Assembly: GCF_964355755.1 (NCBI RefSeq)
Contig: NC_092675.1
Span: 9,809,312-9,873,311, forward strand
DNA length: 64,000 nt
Origin: Antedon mediterranea
Lineage: Eukaryota > Echinodermata > Crinoidea > Comatulida > Antedonidae
Reading direction: 5' to 3'
In this document: piece after piece, positions 36,280 to 47,214 of the stretch
Position numbering within the stretch: the first letter of the stretch is position 1
How the letters are laid out: each line of letters starts with the position of its first letter
Notes under the pieces: model-generated
What the model was told of the DNA's origin: nothing
Seen by the model: the letters and a program-made list of their open reading frames with translations, nothing else
Databases searched by the model: none
Made by a program: the position numbers and the translations under genes

Positions 36280-37481
36280 GATAGCATATCCTGACCCGTA
36301 TGATAAATAACTTTAATAAACAATGAATATGTCTTTGAGAACATCGATGTTCTACCTCTTTCCTTCCGAGTTGGATGCATGGCTAAACTTATTATTGTCA
36401 TCAATAGCAAAGGCAATTGGTTTTCGCTCTTGTAGGCAACAACAACCCAGTCCACACTTTGAACCGTCACAAATTAGTGTGATTTCTTTTTTCACATCGT
36501 AAAATGCAAGGACTGGTGGTAAGATTAACTTTTGCTTTAATCTTTCAAATGAGGTTCCCATTTCCATATGACGTTCTAACGAAGCATCTCTCGTATAGTG
36601 GGGCTGTCATTTCACTGAAGTTGGTGTCTACGAACTTGGACACTTAGTTTAGCATTCCCAAAAAACCTGCTCAGCTCAGTTTGGTTTTCAGGTGGTGGTA
36701 TTTCAACAATTTTTTTTCGGGTCTGGTTTGATTCCATCTAGTTATTAGGTGTCCAACATAAGATACTTGGCTTGTTCTGAATCTACATTTGGACTGGTTC
36801 AGTTTTAGGTTTAGAAGGTCATCCACTATCATTTCGCATGGGTATCCTTCGAAGTGTGTCTCCATTGCCCTTTGGTATACTTCGCTTCCACTGTTTACTC
36901 CGTATGGTAGCCGTAAGTATTTGAATCTTCCTAGTGGAGTGTTAAAACAGGTCAGGTTTGTTGATTCGTCATCGAGTGGAATCTGCCAAAAAGATCGAGT
37001 ACAGTAAAAATCTTTAAATTTGTAAGATTCGTTGTGGCTTGTTTTATTGTACGCATGGGGTGGTGTGGCCTTTTTAAGGCTTTGTTTAGATCACGCGGAT
37101 CGATACATTATTATTATGTCATCAGTGTTTTTCTTTTTGGTTGCAACCATTAAAGAAACCCAATCGGTGGTTTCTTCTACTGGTGTTATGACACCAAGAT
37201 CTGTCATTCTCTTTGGCACACGCCTTGGTGGTCGAATGATTGCTGGTATATCTGGATCAATTTTCATTTTATATTTTAAAGGCAGTTTGCCTAATTTTCT
37301 ATCAAACACTTCTGGAAACTTTGTAATCTCACAAGCTTTAGCATTGGCTAGCTCGTGTACAAAATCATCGTTGATAGTTATGAGGTTCAGTTTCAGTGAG
37401 TCAACAAGTCCAAGAATGGGTGAGCAGTTTTCTTTCAATATGCAGAAGCATGTGTTGTATGTTTCACCAGCGACAGTTATT
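36280..37481 (-). mobile_element. Ty3/gypsy element, copy A: 3' LTR start, RNase H, RT, end of protease region
   Basis: Minus strand. Reading from 37481: ITVAGETYNTCF (protease tail), FDRKLGKLPLKYKM and LGVITPVEETTDWVS (RT start), then METHFEGYPCEMIVDDLL (RT active-site block), a linker, and an RNase H piece with ITLICDGSKCGLG. A purine tract and the LTR start (TAGAACATCGATG) follow at about 36353. Several frameshifts are present. The element stops abruptly at 37481 where the LINE poly(A) begins. The rest exists only in copy B. Confidence 0.8.
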
Positions 37482-38304
37482 TTTTTTTTCTCTTTTGTGG
37501 CGCAAACACCACTTTTATTCACATTCATATTATCTCATATTACATAAAATCGTATTATTTAACTTGTAAATGTTGTTACAGTTCATAATTAACATTTTTA
37601 CATATATGAATTCTGTATTACTCCTTTTTTCATTAATTTTCTTATATTTTGTTATACACTTGACAGGATCATCATTATCATCTATCCCGTTTTAAAATAG
37701 TTCACACATTTTCATTTGTTTGTTTTCATTTTACAACCCGGATTATACAATATATTTATATACATGATAAAAAAAACAATAATAGCTCAGTACCACCAGT
37801 AACCCGTATCACTGTAATTCCTTTTCGGTTAATCGTATCAAATTAGAAATTATATTATCATAATCTTATTTCTTAAAGCTACCCATTTTTCTATACTTGT
37901 TTCTTTATTGTTATATGTTTCACATTCAATGTTATATAACATATTGCTTTTAAATGAATTCCATAAAGATTTACCCACTGGCTTATTTAGTGCAGATAAC
38001 ATTTTTATTCTATAAATAGTAAATGCTGCAAAAGTGTAAATATAATCTATTAGCTTATCTCCCGTTCCTAGTATTAATTGTTTAAATGATATATTATTGT
38101 GATTTAAACTTACAAAGATACTAAGCATTTTCCTCCAATATTTCTGAATAAATCTACAACTAAAAAACAAATGATTTTCATTTTCAATTTCTCAACATTT
38201 GTCACACGTTTGTGTTTCCTTAACTTTCCACTGATACAGCCGTTTGTTGGTAGGCAGTATTCTATGTAACATCTTATAATTGAATTGTGCTAGTTTCTTA
38301 TCTT

Positions 38305-40983
38305 TCATTTTACATACTTTCCGTAACCAAGAGTTTTCCAATCAAAGTTGTTATCATTGAAGTACTCTTCCCATTTTAGTTGTGACATTGGAATAATGAA
38401 ATATTCTTTCACAAACCATGAGTATATTAGTTTGGTAGTATTAATCTCATACTTGGTCCCAACTAATTCATCATTATCATCACAATTGAAAATATCTACC
38501 TCCTTAATAATACGTTTCCATTGAATTGGTATTGCCTTAATAATGCACAAATACTCATTTAACCAGTTTGTTTTACATTGTAGTTTCACCAGTATTTCGT
38601 TTGATGTTAAAAAAGTGTTCTTATTAACAATGTCTTTAATACTGATAATGCCACTGTCAATCCAATGCTTGTAGAAAAGCGATTTTTTTTTAAGTTTAAC
38701 GTAGTGGTTTCCCCACAGTTGCTCATTCATTATATCGTTATAAGTTTCAGGTTTTTTTTTAGAGATTCTGTTATAATTTATGTAGGCTTTTATCATATTT
38801 TTGTAAAACAGTGGAATTTTATCAGAATTAACATCAATAATGTTATAACATGACATATTAAGTAAAACATTAACATCACATATTTTTTTAATATAATACA
38901 TTGGAATATTTTTCCATTTAGCACCATCATCATTCATAATTCTTTTTAACCAGCCACACATGAGTGCGTTAACATGAAGAGTAAAATCAGGCATTTTAAT
39001 GCCTCCCATCTCAATATCACCAATTAGAGTTTTTCTTTTTATCTTTTCCCTTTTATTGTTCCAAATAAAATTATATATTAGATTTGTAACTTGTGTATAT
39101 ACATATTTTGGAACATCAGTGATATTTGCAGCATATGTTAATTTAGATAGTGCAAGACTTTTCAGGATTATTATTCTACCAAAAATTGAGAGATTTCTAG
39201 CATTCCATTGTTTTAAAGTCTTTTCTAGCTCTATTAATTTAACATCCCAGTTTTTTCTGGTACATTCTTCTGTATTATACCCTACATATATGCCTAAAAT
39301 TTTGATCGGGTGTTTTACCCAATTTAATTCTAAAGGTCTATCTATTCTGTTCTTCCATTTACCAATCCAAAAAGCATTGGTTTTTTTTTTATTTAGTGTC
39401 ATTCCAGATACTTCACAAAAACGTTCAATTACACTGACTGCTGACTTAATACTTTTGTCATTACCAACATACAAAACAGTATCATCGGCTAATTGGCTTA
39501 TTCTAGCTTCTATGTTATCTAAAATGAATAACAGAGCAGATAGAGGACAACCTTGTCTAATACCTCTTTCCATTTTAAAATTGTTTGAAACCCAACCATT
39601 GTTAACTGTGACACATTCAACGTTATTGTATAATACTTTTACCCAGTTACATAAGAACATTCCAAAGTTAAACTTTTCTAGAACATTGAACATAAAATCT
39701 CTACTAATAGAGTCAAAAGCCTTCTTAAAATCTATGGTAATTATTGCCCCTTCGATATCATTACACTCTGTATAATAAAGCAGGTCTTCTATTAACCGAA
39801 TGTTTTCACCAGCGAAACGGCCTTTTATATAACCTATTGATTTAATAACCATTTTAAGTCTGTTACTTAAAACATGTGCAAGAATTTTGTAATCGGTGTT
39901 TAAGAGGGTAATGGGACGCCAATTATTCAAATTTTCTTTTTCTCCATCCTTGAACAAAAGGGTGATTACACCTCGTTTTTGCGAAAAGGATAATTCTTGA
40001 GAATTATAACTTTCATTTAACGCATCGCAAATTAAATGTTTAATATTATTCCAAAAGAACACATAAAATTCAACACTTAGACCATCCGATCCAGGTGTTT
40101 TATTTTTTTCCATCATTGAAATGGCCTTTTTACATTCATCAATAGTGACGTAACCTTCACAATTTTCTTTTTCTATTTCTGAAAGCTTGTTTATAATAGA
40201 ATTACAAAGGTATTTATTAATTTTTCCAGGGTTTATAACATTTTTTGCGTATAAACCTTCGAAATGTTGTATTTGTTCCTTTAAAATATCAATTGGGCTC
40301 GTTGCTAAGCTCCCATCTTTAGTAATTAAACTTTTTATGTGTTTCTTTTTACTTTTGGATCTTTCTAACCCAAGAAAGTATTTTGTATTCCGGTCGCCTT
40401 CCTCTATCCATTTTACTCTGGACCTAATTTGCGCGCCTTTTGCTTCTACATTATAAATGTTTTCAAGCTCTATTTTTTTATTTTCAATTTTATTTTCAAT
40501 GGTTATATCACAATTTTGAGTATTCATAATTGTTTCATTTAAGTTTTTTATTTGTTTTTGTAATTTTTCTTTCTTTTTATTCTGGTTTTTATTTTTTTGT
40601 TTTCCGTATGCAATTGAAAAATCTTTTATTTTTGTTTTTACAAGCTCCCATAACAAACTTGCACTTACAGGTTCTCTATTATTTTTTAGTATTGAAACAT
40701 CAATTATTTTAATTACTAATTTTGTAAATGTTTCATCTTTCAGAAAGCTATTGTTGAGCATCCATAAACCAGGACCGCGTATTTTTTCATGCAAATCTAT
40801 TTTAATTGATACCGCCTGGTGATCTGTGAGAATAGCTGGACGAATGTCACAGGCTAAAATATCTCCATTTGAAAAGAGATCTTCTGATATTAACCAGTAA
40901 TCCAGCCTACGGAAAATGTTGTTAAATCTCTTACGCCACGTAAATTGTTGCTTATTCATGTTTTTGGATCTCCAAATAATCAT
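38305..40983 (-). pseudogene. LINE ORF2: endonuclease end, reverse transcriptase and C-terminal region
   Basis: 892 residues open on the minus strand. In order: the endonuclease end (FRRLDYWLISED, TDHQAV), a coiled Lys/Glu-rich linker, and RT blocks NKTPGSDGLSVEFY, NWRPITLLNTDYKILAHVL, IITIDFKKAFDSISRDF, GIRQGCPLSALLFIL and LADDTVLYVGND. After these comes the typical L1/Tx1 post-RT region (WNARNLSIFGRI, LSKLTYAANI). Between LLFIL and LADDT the usual stretch of some 40 residues is missing, so an internal deletion has removed part of the RT palm. The frame is lost at the C-terminal end; the rest (QFNYKMLHRILPTNKRLYQW, CDKC..H..C) continues in another frame to about 37850. Confidence 0.88.
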
Positions 40984-41521
40984 TTAAATTTAAATTTTTC
41001 ATTAGGTTTTTAATCGTAAAAACAGATTTATCAGACCTATTTGCGCTACCTTTTTGGTCAATGTCAGTATTCATGATGCAATTCAGATCTCCACCTAGAA
41101 TGATAGAATTACCCTTCCCTCCACCAAAGTCATTGTAACATTTGTGTATGGTACTAAAGAATGCACTTCTATTTTTGCTTTCATTAGGAGCATAAATATT
41201 TATAATGTCCAATTCCTTTTCATTTATCATTAAATTAAGAAATATATATCTTCCATCAATATCAGTTAACTTTTTAACAATTTTTCATTCAAGACCTTTT
41301 CGTAATAGTATCGACACTCCTCTACTATGTGAATTACCTATACTATGGATCGCTTCACCTTCCCAAACAAAGTTTGATTTATTAATAATCTCATTTGTTA
41401 GATGGGTTTCCTGAAGCAGACATATATCCGCTTTTTGATCTTTTACCCATTGGAATAGCTTATGTTGCTTATTTATATTTCTAGCTCCTCTAACGTTTAG
41501 TGTTATACAATGTAAATTCAT
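40952..41521 (-). pseudogene. LINE ORF2 N-terminus: apurinic endonuclease, frameshifted
   Basis: Two minus-strand frames give LNVRGARNINKQHKLFQW, CLLQETHL (catalytic Glu), GVSILLRKG, then IINIYAPNES and ILGGDLNCIMN (the GDLN motif). These are the AP-endonuclease blocks of L1/Tx1-type ORF2. The frame shifts near 41250 and again near 40970, where it joins the RT frame. Confidence 0.85.
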
Positions 41522-41581
41522 AAGATTAGAGTAAAGAGCTTCCTAGGGAAATTACAATATTTAGAATACATATTATTAAGA

Positions 41582-42750
41582 TTAAATTACTTGTTTTTGT
41601 TTCTCTTTCTTAAACTTCTTTTTTTCAATACTCTTTGTTTTTTCTTCTGTCCTGCCTTCATTTCCGGACTGTTCCTTCAGATCTCTCGCTGCTTTCTTGT
41701 TTGTGCTAACACTTTTACTTTTTTGCATACTTTTTTCAAAGTAGTCAGTTACCTTCTTCTGTTCATGCTCCTCTCTTTCCCCAACTTCCTGCTCCTCTCT
41801 TTTTTCAGCTTTTTGGTACTTTCTTCTCGGTAATTCTTGTTCCTCTCCTTCTTCAACTTCCTCCTCCTCTCTTTCGTCCACTTCCTGCTCTTCTCTCTGC
41901 TCCTCTCTGTCATCATCTTCCTGCTCATTTTGGTTTGTGTGTTGTTCTATAGTGATCACACTTGTTTCTTTCTGCGCATTTTCATCATCTGATGATTCAC
42001 TACTTCCATCAAAACTAAACACTTCATCATGTGTTTCTGTATCAGATTGTACCGTAGCTCTTTTCCCGTAGTGGTTATCGTTAGCATTATTATTTTTTGG
42101 GTTTTCAAAGTTAAAAACCGATTCCCAAACTTTATTAATGTATGCACCAGGTGAACCAGATGATGATACATTATGCGCTTCAACATTACATCTGTCCCTA
42201 GTATGCCCTGGTAAATGACACTTGAAACAGATTATATCAGCTTTGCATTGAAAAGCTTCACTTCCTGACCGTCATGAAAAGCCCGTGCTCTAAAACCATT
42301 TATTATTATCTGTCTTGGTATTGGCGATTTTAGCTTTTCTACAACGACAGCTCTGTCACCGTTTAGCCAGCTGGTTAATTGACCATTAACCCTTATTTTT
42401 AGCCTTGTAACATCTCCTATTGGTTTGCATCCTAGCGCTTTCAACTTGCTAGCAATCTCTACGTCAGCAACCGATATTGGTATATCCTTTATGACTATTC
42501 TCGTTGTTTCCATGTTTGTATGCCAAATAAGGATTTTTGTCATGAATTGTAATATTACAATTCCTAATGTTTAGTCCATTCGTAATTAGTTTCACTCTAT
42601 CATTTCTATTATTTAGATAAATTCGCCATAGGTTCCGTATTTTTTGAACACCGATTATACTTTCTGCAGCAATTATTTTTAGTAGGGCTATACATAGATC
42701 TTCATCTTTGAAAAAGCTTTTTCCTGTTGGTATTTATTAATAACTTCACA
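41582..42750 (-). pseudogene. LINE ORF1: RRM-like region, CCHC knuckle and acidic tail, frameshifted
   Basis: From 42750 downward the minus strand reads IIGVQKIRNLWRIYLNN, then METTRIVIKDIPISVADVEI and INGFRARAFHDGQE. A one-base shift follows, then the knuckle CFKCHLPGHTRDRC, and finally a Glu/Lys-rich low-complexity tail (41582-42022). This matches the layout of Tx1/L1 nucleic-acid-binding ORF1 proteins. The start codon is missing because the element is truncated at 42750. Confidence 0.78.
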
Positions 42751-43329
42751 TTATTTTGTTTTCGTAATTATTTTACATATAAAATTATAACATATAAACA
42801 ACTCTTTATATACATAACTATACAAAAAAGATACAGTAACAAAGACCCATGGACCCATAGGCTGGCAAATATATTAAAACTCTTGCAGTAGAAAACGACA
42901 GTTTGCATCTGAACATAACCAAAACATTATTAGTGTTTAATTCTTAGTGAGAAACCTTAAATAGATTCTCTGATGGTTTCTTTGAAATATAACAAAGCAT
43001 TATTAACAAACATAGTTGATGCACTAATGTGGCCTTGGTAAATTAAGTATCATGATGAGTTAATATAACAAATTTGAATCTTCCTGAACAATACCGTATT
43101 TAATTAACATTTAATTAGGCTTTTCCAAACATTGGATACAAAACATCTGTAAAAAGTATACTATAACTACCAAAATCGGTCACGCCGGACTAGGAAAATT
43201 TCGGGTTTCGGGATAATGTGCTCTTGCAACTCATTGTACATAACCAATACTATTTATGTCTACTAAAATTGTGTTTAAAAATAAATCACCGATTTTTTTT
43301 TTCAGATTTCACTGAAATTTCAACACAAA

Positions 43330-43851
43330 ATGTTCAAAATGATGTTTGTTGTGTTGGTAGCAGTAATGGTAGAGGTTACTCTTCCAGCATTAGCTTCATA
43401 CCACCCCGGACGTTCGTGCTGTCCCAGCTATTAGACATCATACAACAACAACTGCTACAGAATTTTTGGCCAATCTGTAACTTGGCAAGACGCTGAAAAT
43501 TACTGTCAGCATCAGGGATCTGATGCTCATCTAGTATCTCTCCACAGCCAAGGCGAATCAGATTTCGTTAAAGATTTATGGAACACAGCTACCGGAAACA
43601 GAGTCACTGAACGAGTCTGGAGAAATATGTACTGGATTGGATTGACAGACGCGCATTATGAAGGACATTTCAAGTGGTCTGATGGCAGCGGATATGCCTC
43701 TTACAGAAATTTCCACGCTGGTGAACCAAACAACCATAGAGGAAACCAAGACTGCATTGTAGTGTGGGATTACCAACATAAAAATAAAGGATTGTGGGAT
43801 GACCAACAGTGCTATAATAAACATCCTTTTATTTGCAAAATGTGTCAATAA
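43330..43851 (+). pseudogene. C-type lectin copy B, nonsense codon at residue 35, no promoter
   Basis: Same 174-codon frame as the intact gene. Codon 35 is TAG (43432-43434) instead of TGG, cutting the protein just before the recognition domain. The rest stays open to the TAA at 43849-43851, including WIGL, EPN and WDD, so the lesion is young. Other changes include E48Q, L50V, N51T, F83L and S172C. The promoter and non-coding exon 1 lie outside the duplicated segment, and upstream is an antisense LINE. Re-initiation at a downstream ATG (43627) would give only a fragment without a signal peptide. Confidence 0.93.
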
Positions 43852-44750
43852 GAAAATACTTGTTTTAAAATCTTAAAACATATCTATTATTATTATTAGT
43901 AATAGTAGTAGTAATTAAAGAAAACTGTTTACATAACTGTTTCATTTTAAATAAAATATAATATTCAGTACAAAGGAGCATTCTCCATAACTCGCTAGTG
44001 GTATGGAGATGATTAGAAAGCATTCGTTATTTTTATCGATACACTTAATCAAGCTCAAAGTTCTATTTAAATAAATTTAAATTGCATATACGTTGGGCGT
44101 GTATTTTGTTATTAATTAAGTAAATATCTAATCAATTAACGATTGAATGGATGAATGAATGAAAAATATTATTATTAAAAAATAAATGAGACGGTTTTAA
44201 TGCTGCATAGGCAGCCGATTATCGTACGGTCCTGTCTCTAGAACAATAAAGCAAGGTCTAACTGTGTAATAGTATTAATATACAAATTTCTAGGTGACTA
44301 GTTAGTTAGTAATTAATAGTTAGTTACAGTCTATCTAGTGACAACTGCACACCCAGTGAATTTTGAACGAGGACTACAATTTCATTCTCTCGTGGTAAGC
44401 AAATTCAAAATCTCTAACCCAATTTTATGTCATAACCTAAGAAAGTCACACTTAATACTTATGAATATATACAATAAATACGTATAGTGAATGTCGATAG
44501 TGAATGTTTAAGGAAGGATATCAAACAACAGACAGTGAGTGGCACTGGATCAAACATTATTGTTTGGATGCGATACGATTATGCCCCTACAGGTTTTCTG
44601 GTATGGTATCGACTTTGCTTCCACAAAACGTCATTAGAATCTACCGTACGGGCTAATGTAGCCTATGGGCTACCGTATATGAGCGAATGGGACTGGTAAT
44701 ACCAAAACGGCATGCCTACCATCCATATATATATATCTGTAAACTTTTTG

Positions 44751-44826
44751 ATAGCATATCGTGACCCGTATGATAAACAACTTTAATAAACAATGAATAT
44801 GTCTTTGAGAACATCGATGTTCTACA
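44751..44826 (-). repeat. Partial 3' LTR and adjoining polypurine tract
   Basis: The stretch GCATATCGTGACCCGTATGA through AACATCGATGTTCTACA matches the inner part of the 5' LTR at 49580-49659. Just right of it the minus strand reads GGAAGGAAAGA, a polypurine tract, followed by the LTR start TGTAGAACATCG. The outer part of the LTR is diverged or lost. Confidence 0.75.
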
Positions 44827-45089
44827 TCTTTCCTTCCAAGTTGGTAGCTCTTGTAGGCAACCACAACCCAGTCCACACTTTGAACCGTCACAAATTAGTG
44901 TGATTTCTTTTTTCACATCGTAAAATGCAAGGACTGTGGTGAGATTAACTTTTGCTTTAATCTTTCAAATGAGGTTCCCATTTCCATATGACGTCCTGAC
45001 GAAGCAGCTCTCGTATAGTGGGGCTGTCATTTCACTGACGTTGATGTCTACGAACTTGGACAGATAGTTTAGCATTCCGAAAAACCTGC

Positions 45090-45790
45090 TCAGCTCAGTT
45101 TGGTTTTCAGGTGGTGGTATTTCAACAATTTTTTTTCGGGTCTGGTTTGATTCCATCTAGTTATTAGGTGTCCAACATAAGATACTTGGCTTGTTCTGAA
45201 TCTACATTTGGACTGGTTCAGTTTTAGGTTTAGAAGGTCATCCACTATCATTTCGCATGGGTATCCTTCGAAGTGTGTCTCCATTGCCCTTTGGTATACT
45301 TCGCTTCCACTGTTTACTCCGTATGGTAGCCGTAAGTTGAATCTTCCCAGTGGAGTGTTAAAACAGGTAAGGTTTGTTGATTCGTCATCGAGTGGAATCT
45401 GCCAAAAAGAGTTTTTAGCATCGAGCACAGTAACAATCTTACAATTTGCAAGATTCATTGTGGCTTGTTTTATTGTAGGCCTACACATGGGATGGTGTGG
45501 TCTTTTAAAGGCTTTGTTTAGATCACGGGGATCGATAGATAATCTTATTATTATGTCATCAGTGTTTTTCTTTTTGGTTGCAACCATTAAAGAAACCCAA
45601 TCGGTGGCTTCTTCTACTGGTGTTATGACACCAAGATCTGTCATTCTCTTTGGCACACGCCTTGGTGTTCGAATGATTGGTGGTATATCTGGGTAAATTT
45701 TCATTTTATATTTTAAATGCAGTTTGCCTAATTTTCTATCAAACACTTGGAAACTTTGTAATCTCACAAGCTTCACCATTGGCTAGCTCG
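45090..45790 (-). pseudogene. Gypsy reverse transcriptase region (copy B)
   Basis: Open minus-strand frame with FDRKLGKLHLKYKM, PRRVPKRMTDLGVITPVEE, LSIDPRDLNKAFKRPHHP, VTVLDAKNSFWQIPLD, FNTPLGRFNLRLPYGVNSG, and the active-site block reading IVDDLL. These are the ordered RT blocks of Ty3/gypsy pol. A linker and RNase H lie downstream in other frames. The matching region of copy A has an internal deletion near 36990-37110. Confidence 0.85.
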
Positions 45791-45916
45791 TGTACAAAAT
45801 CATCGTTGATAGTTATGAGGTTCAGTTTCAATGAGTCTTAAAGTCCAAGAATGGATGAGCAGTTTTCTTTCAATATGTAGAAGCTTGTGCTGTATGTTTC
45901 ACCAGCTACAGTTATT

Positions 45917-46125
45917 GGTAGCTTTATTTATCCCATTGTATGAATAATTGTACCACCGAAAGCTCTTAGGCGGGCACGCTTTGTACTGAGTGTCAATTGC
46001 AGCTTCTTGTTCAATACCTTGTACCATGTGATATGGTAAGACATTACACTTTGCACCTGTGTCTAACTTTAAAGTTAGAGGTTTGCTGCATGTGGTTACG
46101 TTAACCTTGATATCATTTGCCTTAT
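45917..46125 (-). pseudogene. Gypsy aspartic protease fragment
   Basis: The minus strand reads VTTCSKPLTLKLDTGAKCNV, holding the DTGA catalytic loop of a retrotransposon protease, then a flap-like segment in another frame. The 5' side is cut by the repeat inserted at about 46126. Confidence 0.7.
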
Positions 46126-47080
46126 TTACCTCCGCCAAGGAGGCATATGTAATCGGTAGCGGGTGTTTGTTTGTTTGTTATCAGGATTACTCAAAAAGTA
46201 ATTACAAGATCTTCACCAAAATATATAATATACAGATAGATATGTGGTCAAGGACCATTCCATTACATTTTTGGACCATGGTCCCAATTCTGGACCACTT
46301 TTTAGTATACTTTTCCGACCTGCTAGTGTTAAAAGGTAGGACAGAATTTTTCAAAAGATGGCGAGCAGTCTTAAAGTAACAAGTAAACTGAAATTGCATT
46401 TTCTCGAGAACTACTTGTCCAAAAAACTTCATTTTTGTACAAGAGGCAAGAGTTATAATTTGTTATTTGTAATTTTGAAACATAATTTGATTGAATTTGC
46501 ACGTTTTTTGATGCGAGTAGTTTAAAAAACCAAATTCACTCGTTTGATTTTCGCGTTGCTGTTCTATTGTTAGTCAACTGAAGCTATTGTTAATTGAAAG
46601 GCTTGTTACATTACATCAAACTCGCATACAACACATGCTTGTAGTGAAATTAGCCTAAATCACAAACAGCATTATGACACACACAAATATATATATATTA
46701 TAAATAATAAAAATAGTGCTGTTCCGCCGTACCACGCCGAGAATGTTAAAGAGTCGCTATCCAATCGAGTTCGAACAATACCATGAAAGCCCCAGTGGTC
46801 TAATGGTTAGGACATCTGCATATCAAGCAGGCGGTCCGAGTTCGAGTCTCGGTTGGGGCGACTTTTTCTCATTCTCACAGATTTCCTCGTCTTTATCGTT
46901 TCAAACTAATTAATTAAATTTCAGTATATCACCGGGCGGTTTAGAATTAATGTTCTTTGCCTGATTTGTTTATATTATAAATCATTATATATATATATTT
47001 TTTTTTTTTACCGGAGAAATCTTATGTAGGAGAATTTTACAGTAGGCGAAGTTATGCACTCTCGGTGTGGCTTTCAAGTT
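46126..47080. mobile_element. CCTCCGCC-ended repeat (MITE-like), carrying a tRNA-bearing insertion
   Basis: Begins TTACCTCCGCCAAGGAGG and ends near GTAGGCGAAGTTATGCACTC, an imperfect inverted terminus. The body contains GTTTGTTTGTTATCAGGATT, GGACCATGGTCCCAATTCTG and CTCGAGAACTACTTGTCC, all repeated at 51234-52580. It splits the gypsy protease region. Compared with the other copy, about 330 extra bases (about 46700-47020) include the tRNA-like gene. Confidence 0.8.
46789..46860 (+). tRNA. tRNA-like gene, full cloverleaf, anticodon ATC (would decode Asp GAU)
   Basis: 72 nt. The 7-bp acceptor stem pairs GCCCCAG with TTGGGGC (last pair G:T). The D stem is GTC/GAC, the anticodon stem TCTGC/GCAGG with 7-nt loop ATATCAA, and the T arm CCGAG-TTCGAGT-CTCGG. 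The discriminator is G. A TTTTT terminator follows at 46863-46867. T33 is in place and the anticodon at 46822-46824 is ATC. The D-arm sequence (TGGTCTAATGGTTAGGA) is most like eukaryotic tRNA-Glu, so a T34-to-A change from TTC may explain it. It sits inside a mobile repeat, so it may be a pseudogene or a SINE head rather than a working tRNA. Confidence 0.7.
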
Positions 47081-47214
47081 GAGTAGATCGATTTCAATTA
47101 CTTGGTCAATTTGTTCCATTTCATAATCACACTCGTCACTTTCAGGCAATTGGCTGATTTACTGAACGTTTTATAACGCGAATAGCTTGGACGTCTTCGC
47201 TCCTGTCGGACACT

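Larger units (their letters stand above)
34273..37481. repeat. Segmental duplication copy A (lectin coding exon and gypsy 3' part)
   Basis: Aligns by eye with 42751-45916 over its full length. Differences include a block of about 38 bases near 34705 and about 50 bases near 36370 present only here, plus scattered substitutions. The left edge is at TTATTTTGTTTTCG. The right edge is at CAGTTATT, next to the LINE poly(T) run. Confidence 0.92.
37482..42750 (-). mobile_element. Tx1/L1-like LINE, 5'-truncated, poly(A)-tailed, lying between the two duplicated segments
   Basis: Minus strand. The left end is a 10-base T run (37480-37489), a poly(A) tail on the element strand, with an AATAAA signal about 25 bases upstream (37514-37519). 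ORF1 remains from its 5' truncation point at 42750 and includes a zinc knuckle (CFKCHLPGHTRDRC) and an acidic tail. ORF2 holds an AP endonuclease, RT and a C-terminal Cys/His finger. Frameshifts and stops (near 42235, 41250, 40970, 38300, 38190) make it dead. It fits exactly between copies A and B of the 3.2 kb direct repeat. Confidence 0.9.
42751..45916. repeat. Segmental duplication copy B
   Basis: Direct repeat of 34273-37481, starting TTATTTTGTTTTCG right after the LINE 5' end. It continues without a break into the rest of the gypsy element, so B keeps the original right flank and A keeps the original left flank (promoter and exon 1 of the lectin). Confidence 0.92.

Noticed and set aside
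37032-37547. 171-codon plus-strand frame, and its counterpart at 45208-45696
   Set aside because: Antisense of the gypsy pol region in both duplicated copies.
38999-39775. 258-codon plus-strand frame
   Set aside because: It is the antisense shadow of the LINE ORF2 and has no features of its own.
46126-47080. Bacterial contamination suggested by the GCCAAGGAGG string
   Set aside because: It is a dispersed repeat with a second copy in the window and lies inside a eukaryotic retroelement.
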